Origin: Mytilinidion resinicola
Lineage: Eukaryota > Ascomycota > Dothideomycetes > Mytilinidiales > Mytilinidiaceae
Assembly: GCF_010093595.1 (NCBI RefSeq)
Contig: NW_022985465.1
Span: 115,230-154,557, forward strand
Direction of reading: 5' to 3'
Length of the DNA stretch: 39,328 nt
The translations under genes and the position numbers were made by a program. The notes under the pieces are model-generated. The model ran no database searches. It worked only from the letters and a program-made list of their open reading frames with translations, and was not told where the DNA came from. Below, piece after piece: positions 9,767 to 20,979 of the stretch (positions within the stretch are counted from its first letter, which is position 1; every line of letters starts with the position of its first letter).

Positions 9767-9898
9767 CTCTCCGGCCATTGTGCTCCTGCACACACGGTAA
9801 CCACCAAGTCTGCGAGTGCAAAGATCAACCCACTAGAGCTTTCCGGCCACTGTGCTCCTGCAAACCCAGTAACCACCAAGTCTGCGAGTGCAAGCGGC
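9767..9898. repeat. Two tandem 71-bp units
   Basis: AGCTYTCCGGCCAYTGTGCT starts each unit, at 9767 and 9838, and each contains AACCACCAAGTCTGCGAGTG. A perfect 7-bp stem hairpin (CACGGTC, loop CTTCA, GACCGTG) follows at 9983-10001. From 9900 to about 11046 no domain-bearing gene is seen; this is probably the leader or LTR side of the gypsy element. Confidence 0.8.
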
Positions 9899-11046
9899 CT
9901 GCACGCTTATCTGCGGACATGGCGTTCTGCGTTGCGGGGCTTAAAGTGACTGAGACGGCACGTAAGCGTGGGTCTTAGTCATCACGGTCCTTCAGACCGT
10001 GCCGTAGCTTCAGCCTAAGAAGACACCTTTCACCTTTTACCTCCACTTCATACTCGCACGAACCGTGCCATTTGGTAGCTCAGTGCTCCAGTAGCTTCGC
10101 TCATCGCAAGCACTAGATTCGCAGTCCCCTACACCTTAGAATCCCTACTAGGAACCTATAGAAGCCGTCGCTGAAACTTGTTGCTCTCGCAAACAACGGC
10201 GCCGGCGCCAGCTCCGAAGCCCCTCACGACTCCGCATCCTCAAATTGACGGACGCCGACGTCACCGTCGAAGTTCAGCTTGTTGCCTGCTACAGGTTGTC
10301 CTCTACGGGTTGTCCTCTATAATTCCCGACGTCACGGTTAAGCCCAGGACGCCAACAACAACAACCTCTCTGCGACTCCCTTCCAGCGACCTAGCCTACG
10401 CCGCTGCAGTCTCATTTCTCTGTGTGCGGAAGCAACCGCGCAGCTGACCGGTTCGCCTTTCGCGGACCGCGGAATGCCTTCCTCAGGAACCACGGAACCG
10501 CGCCAAGAAGCGGCAACAGATCGCCTATTATTTCTGTCCGAAGCTCTCAGCTTCCCTCCTCCTTCATCTATGTCTCATCAACCACTCCACCAGCGTGCGA
10601 GGCCCAGGCCTGACGCCCGCGTCCAAGAAACCCTCGTCTACAACAAGTTTACCGGCTGTCGTCGTCTTGCAGAAGCCGTCGTCTTGTAGGCCTTCTCAGC
10701 CTCTAACGCCGCCGTCTTGCAGGCTTTCAAAGCTGTCGCTACTCCATATCCAGCACAAACAGCTCCAACAGCAAACACCGGTCTCCTGCAGTACACCTAC
10801 CCCAGCCTGCCCCGGGACATTGTCCAACGCAGCTCTCGGCAGTGGCTTCCTTGCCCAATACCCAGCTGTTGAGCGACCGCTTGGCGAAGCGTATCCTTCC
10901 AAGTGGTTGACTTCAGCTCATACCCTGCAAGCCAACGTCAGGAACTTCTCACGACAGCTTGAACAACGCCAGGTTGCCGTCTCCGTGGACTCTCCGCACA
11001 ACAGCACTCGCAACGACAACCTGAACCCGCTTGCGGTCCCCCACAA

Positions 11047-11833
11047 CATGGCCTTCAACGCCGCTCAGCTTCAGCAGCTCAACAACCTGATCAATCAAGC
11101 GGTGGCACGGGTAGCTGGGCAACAGCAGGCGCCAGGCCCGCCTGGTCCTCCAGGACCCCCGGAGCTCAAGGCCCTCCCGGCGCTGATGGCGCAGGTAGTG
11201 ACGGTGACGGAGGCTTCTGTGTTCAGGAAATTGGGTTCTTCTACCTAGACGCCGACATTGGCGACAACCTTTCCTACATCGGCAACGACACCTACATTCG
11301 TGACGTCTACGTGTTCGTGGAGCGTGTCAATAATGTTGCTAGGCTTCCAGGTCGTTTCGAGGACCTTGTGAAGAACAAGCTGCCGCAATGCCCACGTGGC
11401 AGCGCGTTAACGTGGTTTACCTCCGTCCTCACAGACCTTAAGAAGGGTGGCCTCCGTCAACTGACCTTAGAGGACGGCTGGTGCAAAGCGTTGATTCGCT
11501 AATTCAAGGAACCGCTGACGAAGTCCCTGAGCAAGTTGACGACGGCGTCCTACTCTCTCCGAGACGCCAAAAAACGGACGTAGTCTATCCACATACGTCT
11601 ACGACGTCCTTCGCAACGCGAAGGCCTCGAACATCGAAAACACAGTAAACGGCCTTGCCTTTGCCTGGAAGGGTATAGACTCCCTCCTCAGGAACGGTCT
11701 CGCCGCGCCTACCGCGACCACAGCCGTCCACGACTTCGTCCAGATGTTGGAAGCCCGACGCGACAACTGGAGCGACCTCGCCGACGTCTACATCCGGAGC
11801 GCGCCCGCGCCCAGAAACGGTCAGTACAGTTAG
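11047..11833 (+). pseudogene. gypsy gag remnant with collagen-like GPP stretch
   Basis: ATG 11047 opens MAFNAAQLQQLNNLINQAV, then a Gly-Pro-Pro stretch near 11130-11165, where a one-base frameshift moves the gag sequence into another frame. That frame continues through RDVYVFVERVNN and SALTWFTSVLTDLK to an in-frame TAA at 11500-11502 and TAG at 11581-11583, then shifts again before FVQMLEARRDNW. Gag forms the particle shell. The GPP spacer is a feature of a group of fungal gypsy elements, from memory of such elements. Confidence 0.75.
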
Positions 11834-12299
11834 TTTTCCTTATACCCCCGACGAACTTGCCAGCCGTCCAATCGACAGAGCCAGCAGCAGTACGGCGGTT
11901 TCTCGTAGTACCGAGGCGGCTACTCCAACCAGTTCGAAGGTCGATCTAACAACTACTTCAACCCCCGCGCCGACGCTTACACTCAGCAGCAGCCAAGCGC
12001 TCCTACAGCACCTTCGAGGCCTACTCTTCCGGCCCCGCGACAGCCTCTACTTCTCACAAGCGGCAACGCACCTCCATCCTCTGCAGAAACGTCGAGGCGG
12101 CTTCAATCGAAGCGGCGGCAACTGAAATCAGTTCACTGGACCCAACCAGTTTGGCAGGCAGTCGTATAAAGCTACCGCTAACAACGCCGACGAAGAAGAA
12201 GAGCCTCTGGACGAGGAGGAGCCCTGGACGGAAGACGCCCAGCTCGGTTACTACTCGGGCGACTACGATTACGTCCACCAGTACTACGAGCCCAACAAC

Positions 12300-13008
12300 G
12301 ACGCCCCAGATCAAGTTGACGACGCCCCGAACAACCTCGTCGACTCCGGATCAGCCGACGTTCACGACGCCGCAACCTCGCCAGCCGTCCTATTCGCTAG
12401 ACGCCAGTGTCGAACATGCCGCGCGAGCTTCCCCTCAAACAATCTGCTCTTCAAGCACCTACGCTACGAGTGTTCGCCGACTTCTCGGTTCCGCCCTCAG
12501 AAGCCCACGAGCTCTTCAAAGTCGGCGAACCCGAGAACCCCCAACATAGTCGTCAGTTGTCAGGCAATCAAAGTCGTTAGCACGCGCCGTTCCAGCATCC
12601 ACGTCAGTTCTAGTCTCACCAAGGCGCTCGGCACCGGCCTCGCCTTTCGGGGTTACCACTACGTGACTATGGGAGTAGCTCTTGCGAAGCACGGAGAGCT
12701 CGTCCAGGTGACACCCGACACCGGCAACACAATGACACTCATTGGAAGGGACTTCTTGGAAAAGCACCATAATCCGTACAAGGTCCGACACCTAGAGCAC
12801 ACTATCATGGTCCGCGGCGTATGCAATCGTCTAGTTCCGTCTTCGGACTTCTACATCGTCACTCTGTACGTTCCAGGACGTCTCAACAGCGCGCCCGCCG
12901 TCGCCGTCGTGACGTTCGAGGCCCACGTCGTTGAACAGCGACGTTCCAACATACTCATCGACACCGACGTCCTCGCCCCAGAAGGTTTCGTTATCGACCT
13001 GAAGAGAT
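12300..13008 (+). pseudogene. gypsy C2HC finger and aspartic protease remnant
   Basis: A frame with CRTCRASFPSNNLLFKHLR and a following Cys gives a C-x2-C...H...C finger near 12413-12473. Further on, VTPDTGNTMTLIGRDFL (about 12710-12760) matches the retroviral-type aspartic protease signature D-S/T-G with the following hydrophobic flap region. This open frame ends at 13008. In the family the protease cuts the polyprotein. Frame changes separate it from gag. Confidence 0.75.
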
Positions 13009-13739
13009 GATGCGTCCAAATTGGAAGCTGCTAGGGCCTTGAAGCCCCGATCTCGGTAAAAGCAAGAGCTGACGACGCCGTCCTGGTCAAACGAGTCTAC
13101 AGCGGCCAAGTCCACACGATTCCACCCAGTACGGTAACGCCCGTCCCAATCAAGGTGCGGCAGCGCGACTCGCTGCCAGACAGAGACTTTACATTCACGC
13201 CCGAGCTCAAGCCTTCACGCCTAGGGCTTGACGGAGGAGCCTACGCTCATGACATGGACGTCAACTTTTCAGTCGTCCATGTGCGGAACTCCTCAGACAG
13301 GGCCTACGCCGTCGCGAAAAACACGCGCTTCGGTACGCTCGAAGGCTGCCTGGAAGAGGGCGCCTACATGATGGACGTCGAGAATCACGACCTCGCCGCC
13401 CTTCGCGCACCCCTCTGGCAACCCCTAGGAGCTGAATTCCCCTTTTCGGGCGCCTACAACAGCTCTACGGATCAAATTGTTGGCAGAAGCCTGCTCGACG
13501 ACGCCTTAAACCACGCTACCGCCAAGTCCTTGTCAACGACAAAGCCGTCAATCGCGACGAAACCGTCAACCGCGACGAAGTCGTGAACCGCGACAGAATT
13601 GCCGACCACGAGCATCCCGATGGACGCTCAGCACACCGAGTTAGAAGGCCCTTTCGGAGTCACGGTTTACGCTACCTCAGTCGCTGTCGCCGAACAATAT
13701 AGCAGCCTCCTACAGGGCTACAAATCGCTCTTCACGGAC

Positions 13740-14416
13740 GACGGAAGCTAGCCAACATACCCGAGAATCAGTGGCTACAGATACCGTTACAGGAGGACCT
13801 CAACGGGGCCAAGCTGGGCCGCCGCGTCTATCCCCTTGGGCCCCAAGAACGCGCCCTCGTCGACGAAGAGTTTAACAAGCTGCACGACCAAGATAGGACG
13901 GAGTGGTCTACCAAGCCCACCCGCTTCGGCTTTCCCGTGTTTGTAGTCTGGAGGACGGTTGTTGCTAACGGGCAACCCGTTAGGAATGGCCGGGTTGTCG
14001 TCGACATCCGAGGCCTTAACAAGGTGTCCCTCAAAGATAGCTATCCACTCCCACGCCAAGAAGACCTCGCAAGCGCTGTTGTCGGCTGCCCGTTCATTTC
14101 GACGATTGACGCCGCCTCCTTCTACCAATGGCCTGTCGCGTACAACGACCGCGACAAATTCACAGTAGTCTCCCACAGAGGCCAAGAACATTTCAACGTT
14201 GCCGTAATAGGTTTCTGTGGCTCACCACCTTACGTACAGCGACATATTGACAGGCTCATCCGTCGCCATAGGTTGTCCACGTTCTGCAAGGCGTACATCG
14301 ACGATATCGTCGTCTACGTCTCTTTTTTGATGCGCTCACAAACGCTAGCATCACGCTCTAGGGCTCAAAATCCTTCCTCGGGTACCCGTCCCTCGTGCTC
14401 CTCAGACAGAAAGTAG
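13740..14416 (+). pseudogene. gypsy reverse transcriptase remnant
   Basis: RFGFPVFVV...GRVVVDIRGLNK...DSYPLPR...TIDAASFYQ and AYIDDIVVYV are RT blocks in order, including the catalytic Y-x-DD box near 14296-14310 (written YIDD). Some family residues are altered (GFCGSPPYVQR where a G-x-x-N-AP-x-x-FQR type block is usual). The frame is lost soon after the YIDD box and resumes in another at about 14395. Confidence 0.85.
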
Positions 14417-15253
14417 ACGCCCTTGGTCTCTCCATGGCTGCTGAAAAGATTGCAGCTATTAAGGACCTTAACTTCCCTACAAGTCCAAAGGAGCTCGAAC
14501 ACTACCTGGGCCTCACGGGCTGGTTACGCCAATATATAGGCTACTGTGCCCAACTCTCGGAGCCTCTACAAGCCGAGAAGACGCGCCTGCTTAAGGGAGC
14601 ACCCGTCGCTGGCCAGGCGCGCATCCATCACGCCCGGAGCACCCGTATTGAAGATACAGCCGAGCTCCGTGAGTCATTTGAAGCCGTCCAGAACGCCTTC
14701 AACGACCCCTCCTTAGTCTACTATCAGCCTCTGCGCCTGCTGTACGTCGACGCGTCAAAACAGGGCTACGGTGTCATGATGTATCACGTCGTCGGCGAGC
14801 ATCGACGACATCAAACGGAACCAGATCCAGTCTGTTCTTTTCCTTAGCAAGCTGTTGTCAGCTGCTGAACGCAACTACTGGCCCACCGAGCTCGAAGTTG
14901 CGTGTCTCTGCTGGGTAATCCGACGTATCCGTCACCTACTAGAGGCCTCCGAGAAGCCCACTATTGTTATTACCGACCACGCCGCTACTACGGGCATTGC
15001 TAAGGCGACGTCGCTGTCCACGTCCTCCGTTGACAAGCTGAACATGCGCCTAATCCGGGCCTCACAGTACCTGTTGCAGTTCCGACTTGACGTGCGCTAC
15101 AGACCCGGGAAACAGCAACTTGTTCCGGACGCCCTCTCTCGGACGCCCTCTCCCGCCTATCCGCCAGAGCTAGGCCTGGCGATTCGAACACCGACGCCCT
15201 CGAGGACCTGTCGGCCTTCCATGCAACGCCCGACGACGGAGACGACCTCCTAG
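14395..15253 (+). pseudogene. gypsy RT connection and RNase H remnant
   Basis: KELEHYLGLTGWLRQYI and LLYVDASKQGYGVMMYHV mark the RT thumb/connection and the start of RNase H. A frame change near 14840 follows, then SAAERNYWPTELEVACLCW, TIVITDHAAT and the terminal block RPGKQQLVPDALSR (near 15104-15145). These are standard RNase H landmarks of gypsy pol. A stop at 14845-14847 divides the two pieces. Confidence 0.85.
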
Positions 15254-15289
15254 CCTTCAACACTACCGTCGTCGAGCTCGCGGACAACT

Positions 15290-16713
15290 TCCGCACCCAG
15301 CTGATCAAGGCCTACGTTACCGACAAGCACTGGTCCAACACCATGGCCCTTTTAACGGCGGCCCCGACAGCTCAGCCCCGGGCGTCGCTTTTGTCTTGAT
15401 TAACGGCCTTATCTATCACCGCGATCAGGTTGACGGGAGGCACAGGCTGTGCATCCCAGAGAGTCTCGAAGGCGACATCTTTGCCGAATGTCATGACGCC
15501 CACTTCCATGCCGGCTTCCACAGAACCTACGAGCGCGTTCGGGCAACCTGCTTCATCCATAACCTCCCTCGACGCCTGCGTCTTTACCTGGGCCACTGTC
15601 ACGTCTGTAGGTCTACGACAACAACTCGTCACCGGCCCTACGGAACGCTTATTCCAGTACAAACGCCGAACATCCCATTTCATACAGTAGCCCTAGATTT
15701 TGTTGTGGGCCTCCCAGGGTCCGGCGGCTTTAACGCCTTTGTCACGATTACCGACAAATTCTCCAAACGCGTTACTATTGCACCTGGCAAGGACATCTAT
15801 ACAGCTGAAGACTGGGCTGGAGTTGTTCTCGACGCCTTAGCCGACTGGGGCGTCCCAAGCCGCAACCGTTATGGATCGCGACCGGAAGTTCATCTCTGCC
15901 TTCTGGCGCTCCCTCTTCCAGCGGCTGGGCACCAAGATCCTGATATCCACGGCGTATCACCCGCGGACTAACGGCCAGTCTGAACAAACTAACCAGACCG
16001 TTGAAGTCGCAATTTAGTACTACTTATCGCAAAGCCAGGTCGACTGGCACAAGATACTGCCGTCCCTCCGTAGGACGCTCAACAACTCCGTCAATCAGTC
16101 GACAGGTCGGTCGCCCAACGAGATCATCTACGGGTTCCGCGTCAGCGAGGGCCTGCCCGCGCACGCTTCGACGCCCGAGAGTCGCCCGCTCAGTCCGACG
16201 CCCGCTCAGACGCCCGCGTCAGGAACCTCTGCTCACAGCCGCTCTCCAGCGCCTGACCTCGACCCAGGAGCGTCGAGCTTTTTTGACTCCCGAGAGAAAT
16301 TGCGTCAGGAGGCCGCAGATTCCATCGCGTTCGCAGCCGCCAGGATGAAGCTGCGTTTCGACAAGACTCAAGCTCCTCTACGCCTTGCGCCAGGCGACTT
16401 AGTGTACGTACGTCTCCACAAGGGCTACAAGGTTCCAGGTGTCCATCGCAAGTTCGGACAGTTCGGACAACAGCGTGTAGGCCCCAGAGTCGTCAAGCGC
16501 GCTGTTGGTCACAACGCCTACGAGATTGACCTCCCGGCCGCCTGGACGATCCATCCTATTATCTCGATGGACCAGCTTGAATTAGCTCCGACGCCCAAGG
16601 ACGACCCCTTTGAGCGCCCTATCCAAGAGGAACCGCCAGCGGTTGAAGATGAACGTAACGACGAAAACAGTCCCTTCTTCCGGGTTGAACAGCTACTAGA
16701 TAGACGCTACTGA
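15290..16713 (+). pseudogene. gypsy integrase remnant
   Basis: The zinc-binding H-H-C-C region is visible (HAGFHRTYERV, then CHVCRS). The catalytic core begins ALDFVVGLPGSGGFNAF with the first Asp. A frameshift near 15868 places the second-Asp region in the next frame, where [13 protein letters not shown] precedes a TAG at 16015-16017 (a former Gln codon by context). The C-terminal GPY/F-like part (DLVYVRLHKGYKV...) stays open from about 16300 to 16713. Confidence 0.85.
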
Positions 16714-16846
16714 CGCATCGGTCGCTCAAAGAAGAAGCTTACTGAATATCTTGTCAAGTGAAGGGGTACGGCCATGAAGAGAACCAGTGGGTACAGCGCA
16801 AGGATGTCGACGAGGACCTCGCGAAGGCCTACGACGACGCCCACTA
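16672..16846 (+). pseudogene. gypsy chromodomain remnant
   Basis: FFRVEQLLDRRY, a TGA, then SKKKLTEYLVK, another TGA where Trp is expected, and after a one-base loss ENQWVQRKDVDEDLAKAY. This is the usual aromatic cage/helix pattern of a C-terminal chromodomain. The Trp-to-TGA change is G-to-A, as RIP would give. Confidence 0.7.
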
Positions 16847-17090
16847 AAGGTTCGCGCCTGGGGACTCATCATTACGGACCCGTATACGTTCCAGCTTTCA
16901 ACACGCCCCTGTATACTTTCGCGACTTCCACGAAATCCGTCGACTTGCACAACTTCTACGGAGCCGTCGACGAATGCACCGTGCTTGGGTACCTGCTATT
17001 AGGAGTCTATTAACCTGCAACTAAGCCGATGTTGCACCCACTCTAGCTCGTTCAGGACGCTGGTGATGCCATTGCGCTGGCGTTGCTAAT

Positions 17091-17445
17091 CCATTGACGA
17101 TTCTGATGCCCCAGCATCATGGGGCTTATTTCGGCTCCCCCTGAACGCTGGCACTCACCTTCTGCTGGCGATTCTGATGCCCTAGCGTCGTTGGAGCCCA
17201 TTTTTGCTCCCCCTCAATTTCACGAGGCCCTCAATTCTACGGCTTTCGACCGCACGATCCTCTCGACCGCACGATCTCCTCAGTCGCACGATCCTTTCGC
17301 TCGTGCGACCGGCTCAATCGTGCAACTAACTTGATTGCGCGATCAGGGTGATCGTGCGAGCGGGGCGGGGGTAAAAGCTGAGGGGTCGTAGGAACTGGGG
17401 GATCGTAGGGTCTGGGGCATCGTAGGGTCTGGGGCATCGTAGGCC
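17091..17445. repeat. Several short repeats: 68-bp pair, GCACGATC cluster, 19-bp pair
   Basis: GCGATTCTGATGCCC-type units recur about 68 bp apart (near 17098 and 17168), each ending in GCTCCCCCT. From 17250 to 17360, GCACGATC occurs three times and its inverse or near-inverse (GATCGTGC, AATCGTGC, CTCGTGC) four times, allowing several hairpins. At 17398-17440 a GGGGCATCGTAGGGTCT-type unit is repeated. It may include remains of the gypsy 3' LTR. Confidence 0.65.
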
Positions 17446-17483
17446 TCTCAGCTCCTAGCTCAGCCAGCTACGGAGCCAGCTAC

Positions 17484-17906
17484 TCAGCAGATGAGTGAGG
17501 AACGGGAGAATTGGAATGCGAGGTGCACAGGTGTTCGCTCTTATTCAGCGACAAGGCGGAGCTGAAGCTCATAGAGCGCGGGGAATCAGCGGTCTTCAGC
17601 TGGCTTATGTAGAAAGTCGTCAACCGTGGCCAGAATTGCGCCCATGAGCGCACCGTTTCCCCTGTTCCATTCGATGAGCTTCATCGTGTAGGCTTCTTGC
17701 TAAGTAACCGCAGCGACAGAGGGAGAGGCGGAAGCCTCAGCGCTGGATGGAGTGACACCTTACCGTGGAGGCGTTGGCTTCTTATCTTCATTACGGCATT
17801 CGTACAGTCCCTTGCTGTGTGCGTACGCCTTCATCTGCATTTGCCAGCTGTCGAAGTTGGAGCCATCGCGCTTGAGCTTCGCGATATGCAGGTCGCCGCC
17901 CGCCAT
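17484..17906 (-). pseudogene. Ty1/copia-type gag remnant
   Basis: Reading the minus strand from ATG 17906 gives AKLKRDGSNFDSWQMQMKAY near the start, then, after TAA and TAG codons, EAYTMKLIEWNRGNGALMGA and further stops. This is the N-terminal pattern of copia-type gag (a short substrate-binding-like block KLxGxxNFxxWxxxM followed by W-containing helices). One continuous frame of 141 codons with five stops, the last at 17484, shows ageing by point change and not indels. No copia pol was found next to it. Confidence 0.6.
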
Positions 17907-18037
17907 GCTGTCGATCCAGCATTCGGGACTGTCGGCGTCGTGCTAAGTTTCGGTCCTTTCTTGCTAGGTTAGTTCTCCTCGTTCTATAATCAAAGATTCC
18001 AATTCCGTCGATGGCAACCTTGCAACAGGAATAGAGG

Positions 18038-18637
18038 GTGGAAGCAGTTGCTTCGAAGATCGTACCTCAGCCCGACGAATACCGTTTGGTCATTGTGACA
18101 ACCAGCACGGCCCACCCTTCGCCGCCATTCATCCAAGGACTTCCACGAGAAGGCTCATCGTCCCTTTTTCTGCAACCTGAAACTGACTTCATTATTCCTA
18201 TCCATCCAGCATCTCGACTTTCACGACCATCAGAAAACCTAACCAGCATAACCACGCTTGAATTGCTACCCACTGGCGCTATGCAAAATCCTCCAGACCT
18301 AGGCCCCCCATACCTTGTCTATATCGCCAGAAGGGGCGGCTGTAGGAGTCTCTGCATCCTTACTTCCGGAAAAGCCACAGAACCACACTCGTGCATGTCC
18401 TACTATCCCAATCAAATTGGGGGCGTTGTTCAGGCAAACCTCATCCAGCGGTCATCTCCGGCCTTCATAATTGATCAAGGTTGGTTCCGGGATCGGAACA
18501 TCTTCTCTACAGTCCGTATGACTCAGGCAGTTCCTCCTGGTCAACCAAGCCAAGATGCAACATTCGAACAATGGCTATTGGCTGTGCTCGCTACGTTGGA
18601 GCAACATCATGGAACCATCTGGAAATCAGCTACATAG
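18038..18637 (+). CDS. Unrecognised open frame, 199 codons, doubtful
   Basis: A stop-free plus-strand frame from 18038 to TAG 18637. The first codons include GTG and no early ATG, so a 5' exon or truncation would be needed; ATG 18278 or ATG 18518 are internal options. The peptide has Pro-rich patches and no motif I know (for example GGVVQANLIQRSSPAFIID). Length is the only support. It may be a fragment of an older gene between repeats. Confidence 0.25.
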   Translation: MEAVASKIVPQPDEYRLVIVTTSTAHPSPPFIQGLPREGSSSLFLQPETDFIIPIHPASRLSRPSENLTSITTLELLPTGAMQNPPDLGPPYLVYIARRGGCRSLCILTSGKATEPHSCMSYYPNQIGGVVQANLIQRSSPAFIIDQGWFRDRNIFSTVRMTQAVPPGQPSQDATFEQWLLAVLATLEQHHGTIWKSAT

Positions 18638-19046
18638 TGCAGCAGAGTATGTTTGAATGAACTTGCTGCTGGAGAAGAGTACTGATTTTTCGTAGTCCGG
18701 CATAGGATGTGGTGGAGGAGTCTAGGTGCCGGAGCAAGATCATCTAAGTTACCCCTCTGGACCTCAACAAAAGAATCTAGCAAAGGATATGGCGGTAGTG
18801 TCAGGCCTTGGACGGCCTTTTCCTTTGTTTTGCAAGCGACATTCATCTGTAGTCACAAGACAGTCACGTGGTCGCGTGACCGTCAGGCGGGCGCACTAGC
18901 AGCTAGCGCCAACCGCACCGGGAACCTACTTCTGGCGGCTGCGCCCTTGCCCTTCTTCTCTGTTTGTATCACAACTTCCATAGCATAGCAATGCAACCCT
19001 TTCTAATTGCTGTTTGCCTATCGGGTCCTCACAGGTAGAGTCTAGG

Positions 19047-19364
19047 ACTCAGGTTGAAAACTGATGTGAACTCTGCTTGTATTGTAGTGGCCGTACGGGC
19101 CGAATATATACTAATAGGAAATAGCCCACCCCCTAAGTCTATCAGCTCAGCTGAATAGAGGCCAGCTGAAAGGAACGAACCCAGCTGAGAGGAACCTGTT
19201 GTAGGTGAACAGAGGACCTCGCCACGCTGAGTGCGCGTTAGTAGCAACCAACCAATGAAGAAGAGCGAGAATTAAGGAGAGAGAAGGGGGGGGAGTGCCT
19301 GTACGTAGGTGACCGTGAACCGTATGAGTTGTTAATCCTAGGTTGTAGCTGTTACAACCCGAGT
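19047..19364 (+). mobile_element. LTR-like/TIR element copy 2 (318 bp)
   Basis: Same orientation as copy 1: left ACTCAGGTTGAAAACTGATG, right GTTACAACCCGAGT. Flanks are CTAGG (19042-19046) and CTGGG (19365-19369), a 5-bp target duplication with one G/A difference. The middle has CAGCTGA-type repeats instead of the TAGGCAG repeats of copy 1. The stretch GTGACCGTGAACCGTATGAG near the right end is identical to copy 1. It lies in non-coding sequence. No gene is seen from 18638 to 19463. Confidence 0.85.
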
Positions 19365-19463
19365 CTGGGCGTTGGATTTCACTTTCCGTGTAACAATGAC
19401 AGTGAAGCGAAATAAGAGTGGATTTAAGTCAGACCAGATAACAGAGAGCTGTTCAATTCTCAA

Positions 19464-20705
19464 CTAAAGCTCGTAAAATGTTAAGTCGTGAACAATAAAA
19501 TCCCTCTCTTCTGTGAAAGGATCATCAAAGCCTCCTGCTATCTTCTGCAACACCTGCTCCCAACCCTCGGCATACGAAAATGGATCCATTCTCGCCGCTT
19601 GAACAAATGCTGGTAGCCATACAAGACTGTCCCAATCAATTATAACAACTTCCCAATCCACTACCTTTCCTCCAACTCCTTTAATAGATCGAACAAGGTA
19701 ATTAACGGGTCCGGCGTCCATGTGAGTAAGCGTAGGTTTATAACCCGTTGCTCTGGCTAAAAGTGGTTTAAACTTAGACAGGAGGCCCAGTGTGTGGGGA
19801 TGATGGTCAGCTACATTGATGGTCACTGAATCTGCTGCGCGCAACTCAGCAGAAGCATACATGGCTGAAACGAGGTCCTCGTAGGAGTCATAGGGACCAG
19901 AGTTGCTCTCGCGGATCCTGCAGAGACTGAGGGCGCTTGGGAAGGCTTGGTGGTAGACTCGACCGTAGTATCCTTCGGATGGAACAGCTCGGAGTAGTCG
20001 GAACTGCTCTGAAATCTTTGAGCAAATGATCTCCCGCGCCTCATCGTCCAGAGCGTCCCACTTTTCTCCGTAGATATGCTCGCCTTCGATGAACTCGGTG
20101 ACCAAATAGTGGATGTCATATGGTTCTTTGGGCACTGAGAAAAAGGCATACACCTTCGGCGTCCGGACTTTGGAATGCTCCTGTAGAAATAATAGGTTCT
20201 CAGCTTCCTACCCAAAGTTAGTTATGACTTCAGCTATACCATGTAACTAGAGCCTTACCAGCAGTATAGTGTGCTGTGGGCCTCCTTTAACCACGCAATT
20301 ACCAATTCTGCATACATCGTGGTGTCCGTAACGTTGAGTCAATCGGTTCTCTTCCATTGCTTTTTCAATTTCGTCTACTGAAGGTATATCCGGATGCTCG
20401 GGGGCTTCGTACGGGGATTTCGTAACGATCCAAGGTTTGGGTACCTCGACTTCTAAAAACTTATATTTCAAGCGAAAGAGTTCTTGGTCATCCGCATACC
20501 CTTCCGGATAATGTTCCTTCAGGACTTCGGCTTTGGTGCGCATATTGTAGAGATGATTGAAAAATTCCAAGACAAAACCTAGGATGAGAGCTGTGGGAAT
20601 GAGAGCTGCGGGGGCGAGCACCCTGTTAAACACTCTCGATGGGCACCTGCTTTTGTGATGGGTGATCATGGCTCCAATTCGACCCACGTAGACGGATGAA
20701 AGCAT
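19464..20705 (-). CDS. APH-fold phosphotransferase / protein-kinase-like
   Basis: Exons are 20705-20259 and 20207-19464. The 51-bp intron (GTAAGG...TAG) joins HTILL to EAENLLFLQEHSKV, the family's usual continuation, giving 396 residues. An N-terminal part of about 120 residues includes a hydrophobic stretch (VLAPAALIPTALILGFVLEF) that may be a membrane anchor. The kinase-like fold follows: nucleotide-loop region with VVKGG, LVTEFIEGE hinge, catalytic loop HMDAGPVN (His311, Asp313, Asn318) and the metal-binding IDWD (Asp340). These residues are all present, so an active phosphotransferase is plausible. Many ascomycete APH-family members have no known substrate, and none is assigned. The frame is intact between two repeats, so it is likely a live gene. 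Confidence 0.85.
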
Positions 20706-20710
20706 TTGAT

Positions 20711-20910
20711 ATTGTCGTCAGATACTTGATCCATTTTCGATTCGCTATTATGAGACTCCTTTGAACTTTGCTCTTAAAGGTGCTATTGAAGATGACTAGG
20801 CTTGCGCCAACGAGAAGGACAAAGCATCTTTAAGCCTTGTCGTTAGATACTTTATCATTCTTTCAAGCGCTATAATGGGACTCCTTTGACTTTGCTCTTT
20901 ATCATTAACT
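20711..20910. repeat. Diverged direct repeat of about 75 bp
   Basis: TTGTCGTCAGATACTTGATC...GAGACTCCTTTGAACTTTGCTCTT at 20714-20775 is repeated as TTGTCGTTAGATACTTTATC...GGGACTCCTTTGACTTTGCTCTT at 20837-20900. It lies upstream of the phosphotransferase gene and could affect its promoter. Confidence 0.75.
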
Positions 20911-20979
20911 AGATAGTTCCACGTGTGATGGTGCTCTAACTATAATAGGACTAGATGTGGGCCCATTTTCGGGCCAGAC

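Larger units (their letters stand above)
11047..16846 (+). mobile_element. Decayed Ty3/gypsy retrotransposon with chromodomain
   Basis: In order on the plus strand are gag, a C2HC finger, protease, reverse transcriptase, RNase H, integrase and chromodomain remnants, the order of Ty3/gypsy chromoviruses. The frame changes several times and carries stops, so the copy is dead. No pair of long terminal repeats could be matched by eye between 9900-11046 and 16850-17230. The element may be truncated or the LTRs too diverged. The edges given are those of recognisable coding sequence only. A chromodomain normally guides integration to marked chromatin. Confidence 0.9.

Noticed and set aside
8726..9949. 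Repeated frames with similar peptides (RASVLxTFQYAKSFLVW)
   Set aside because: They are the same repeat read on both strands and in different frames, so the peptide similarity only mirrors the DNA repeat.
10070..10130. tRNA-like text (TGGTAGCTCAGTGCTCC)
   Set aside because: Resembles a D-arm, but no acceptor stem, anticodon arm or TTC loop can be built around it.
11047..16846. A complete gypsy element with two LTRs
   Set aside because: No long direct repeat could be matched between the two flanks by eye; an alignment of 9900-11046 with 16850-17500 would settle it.
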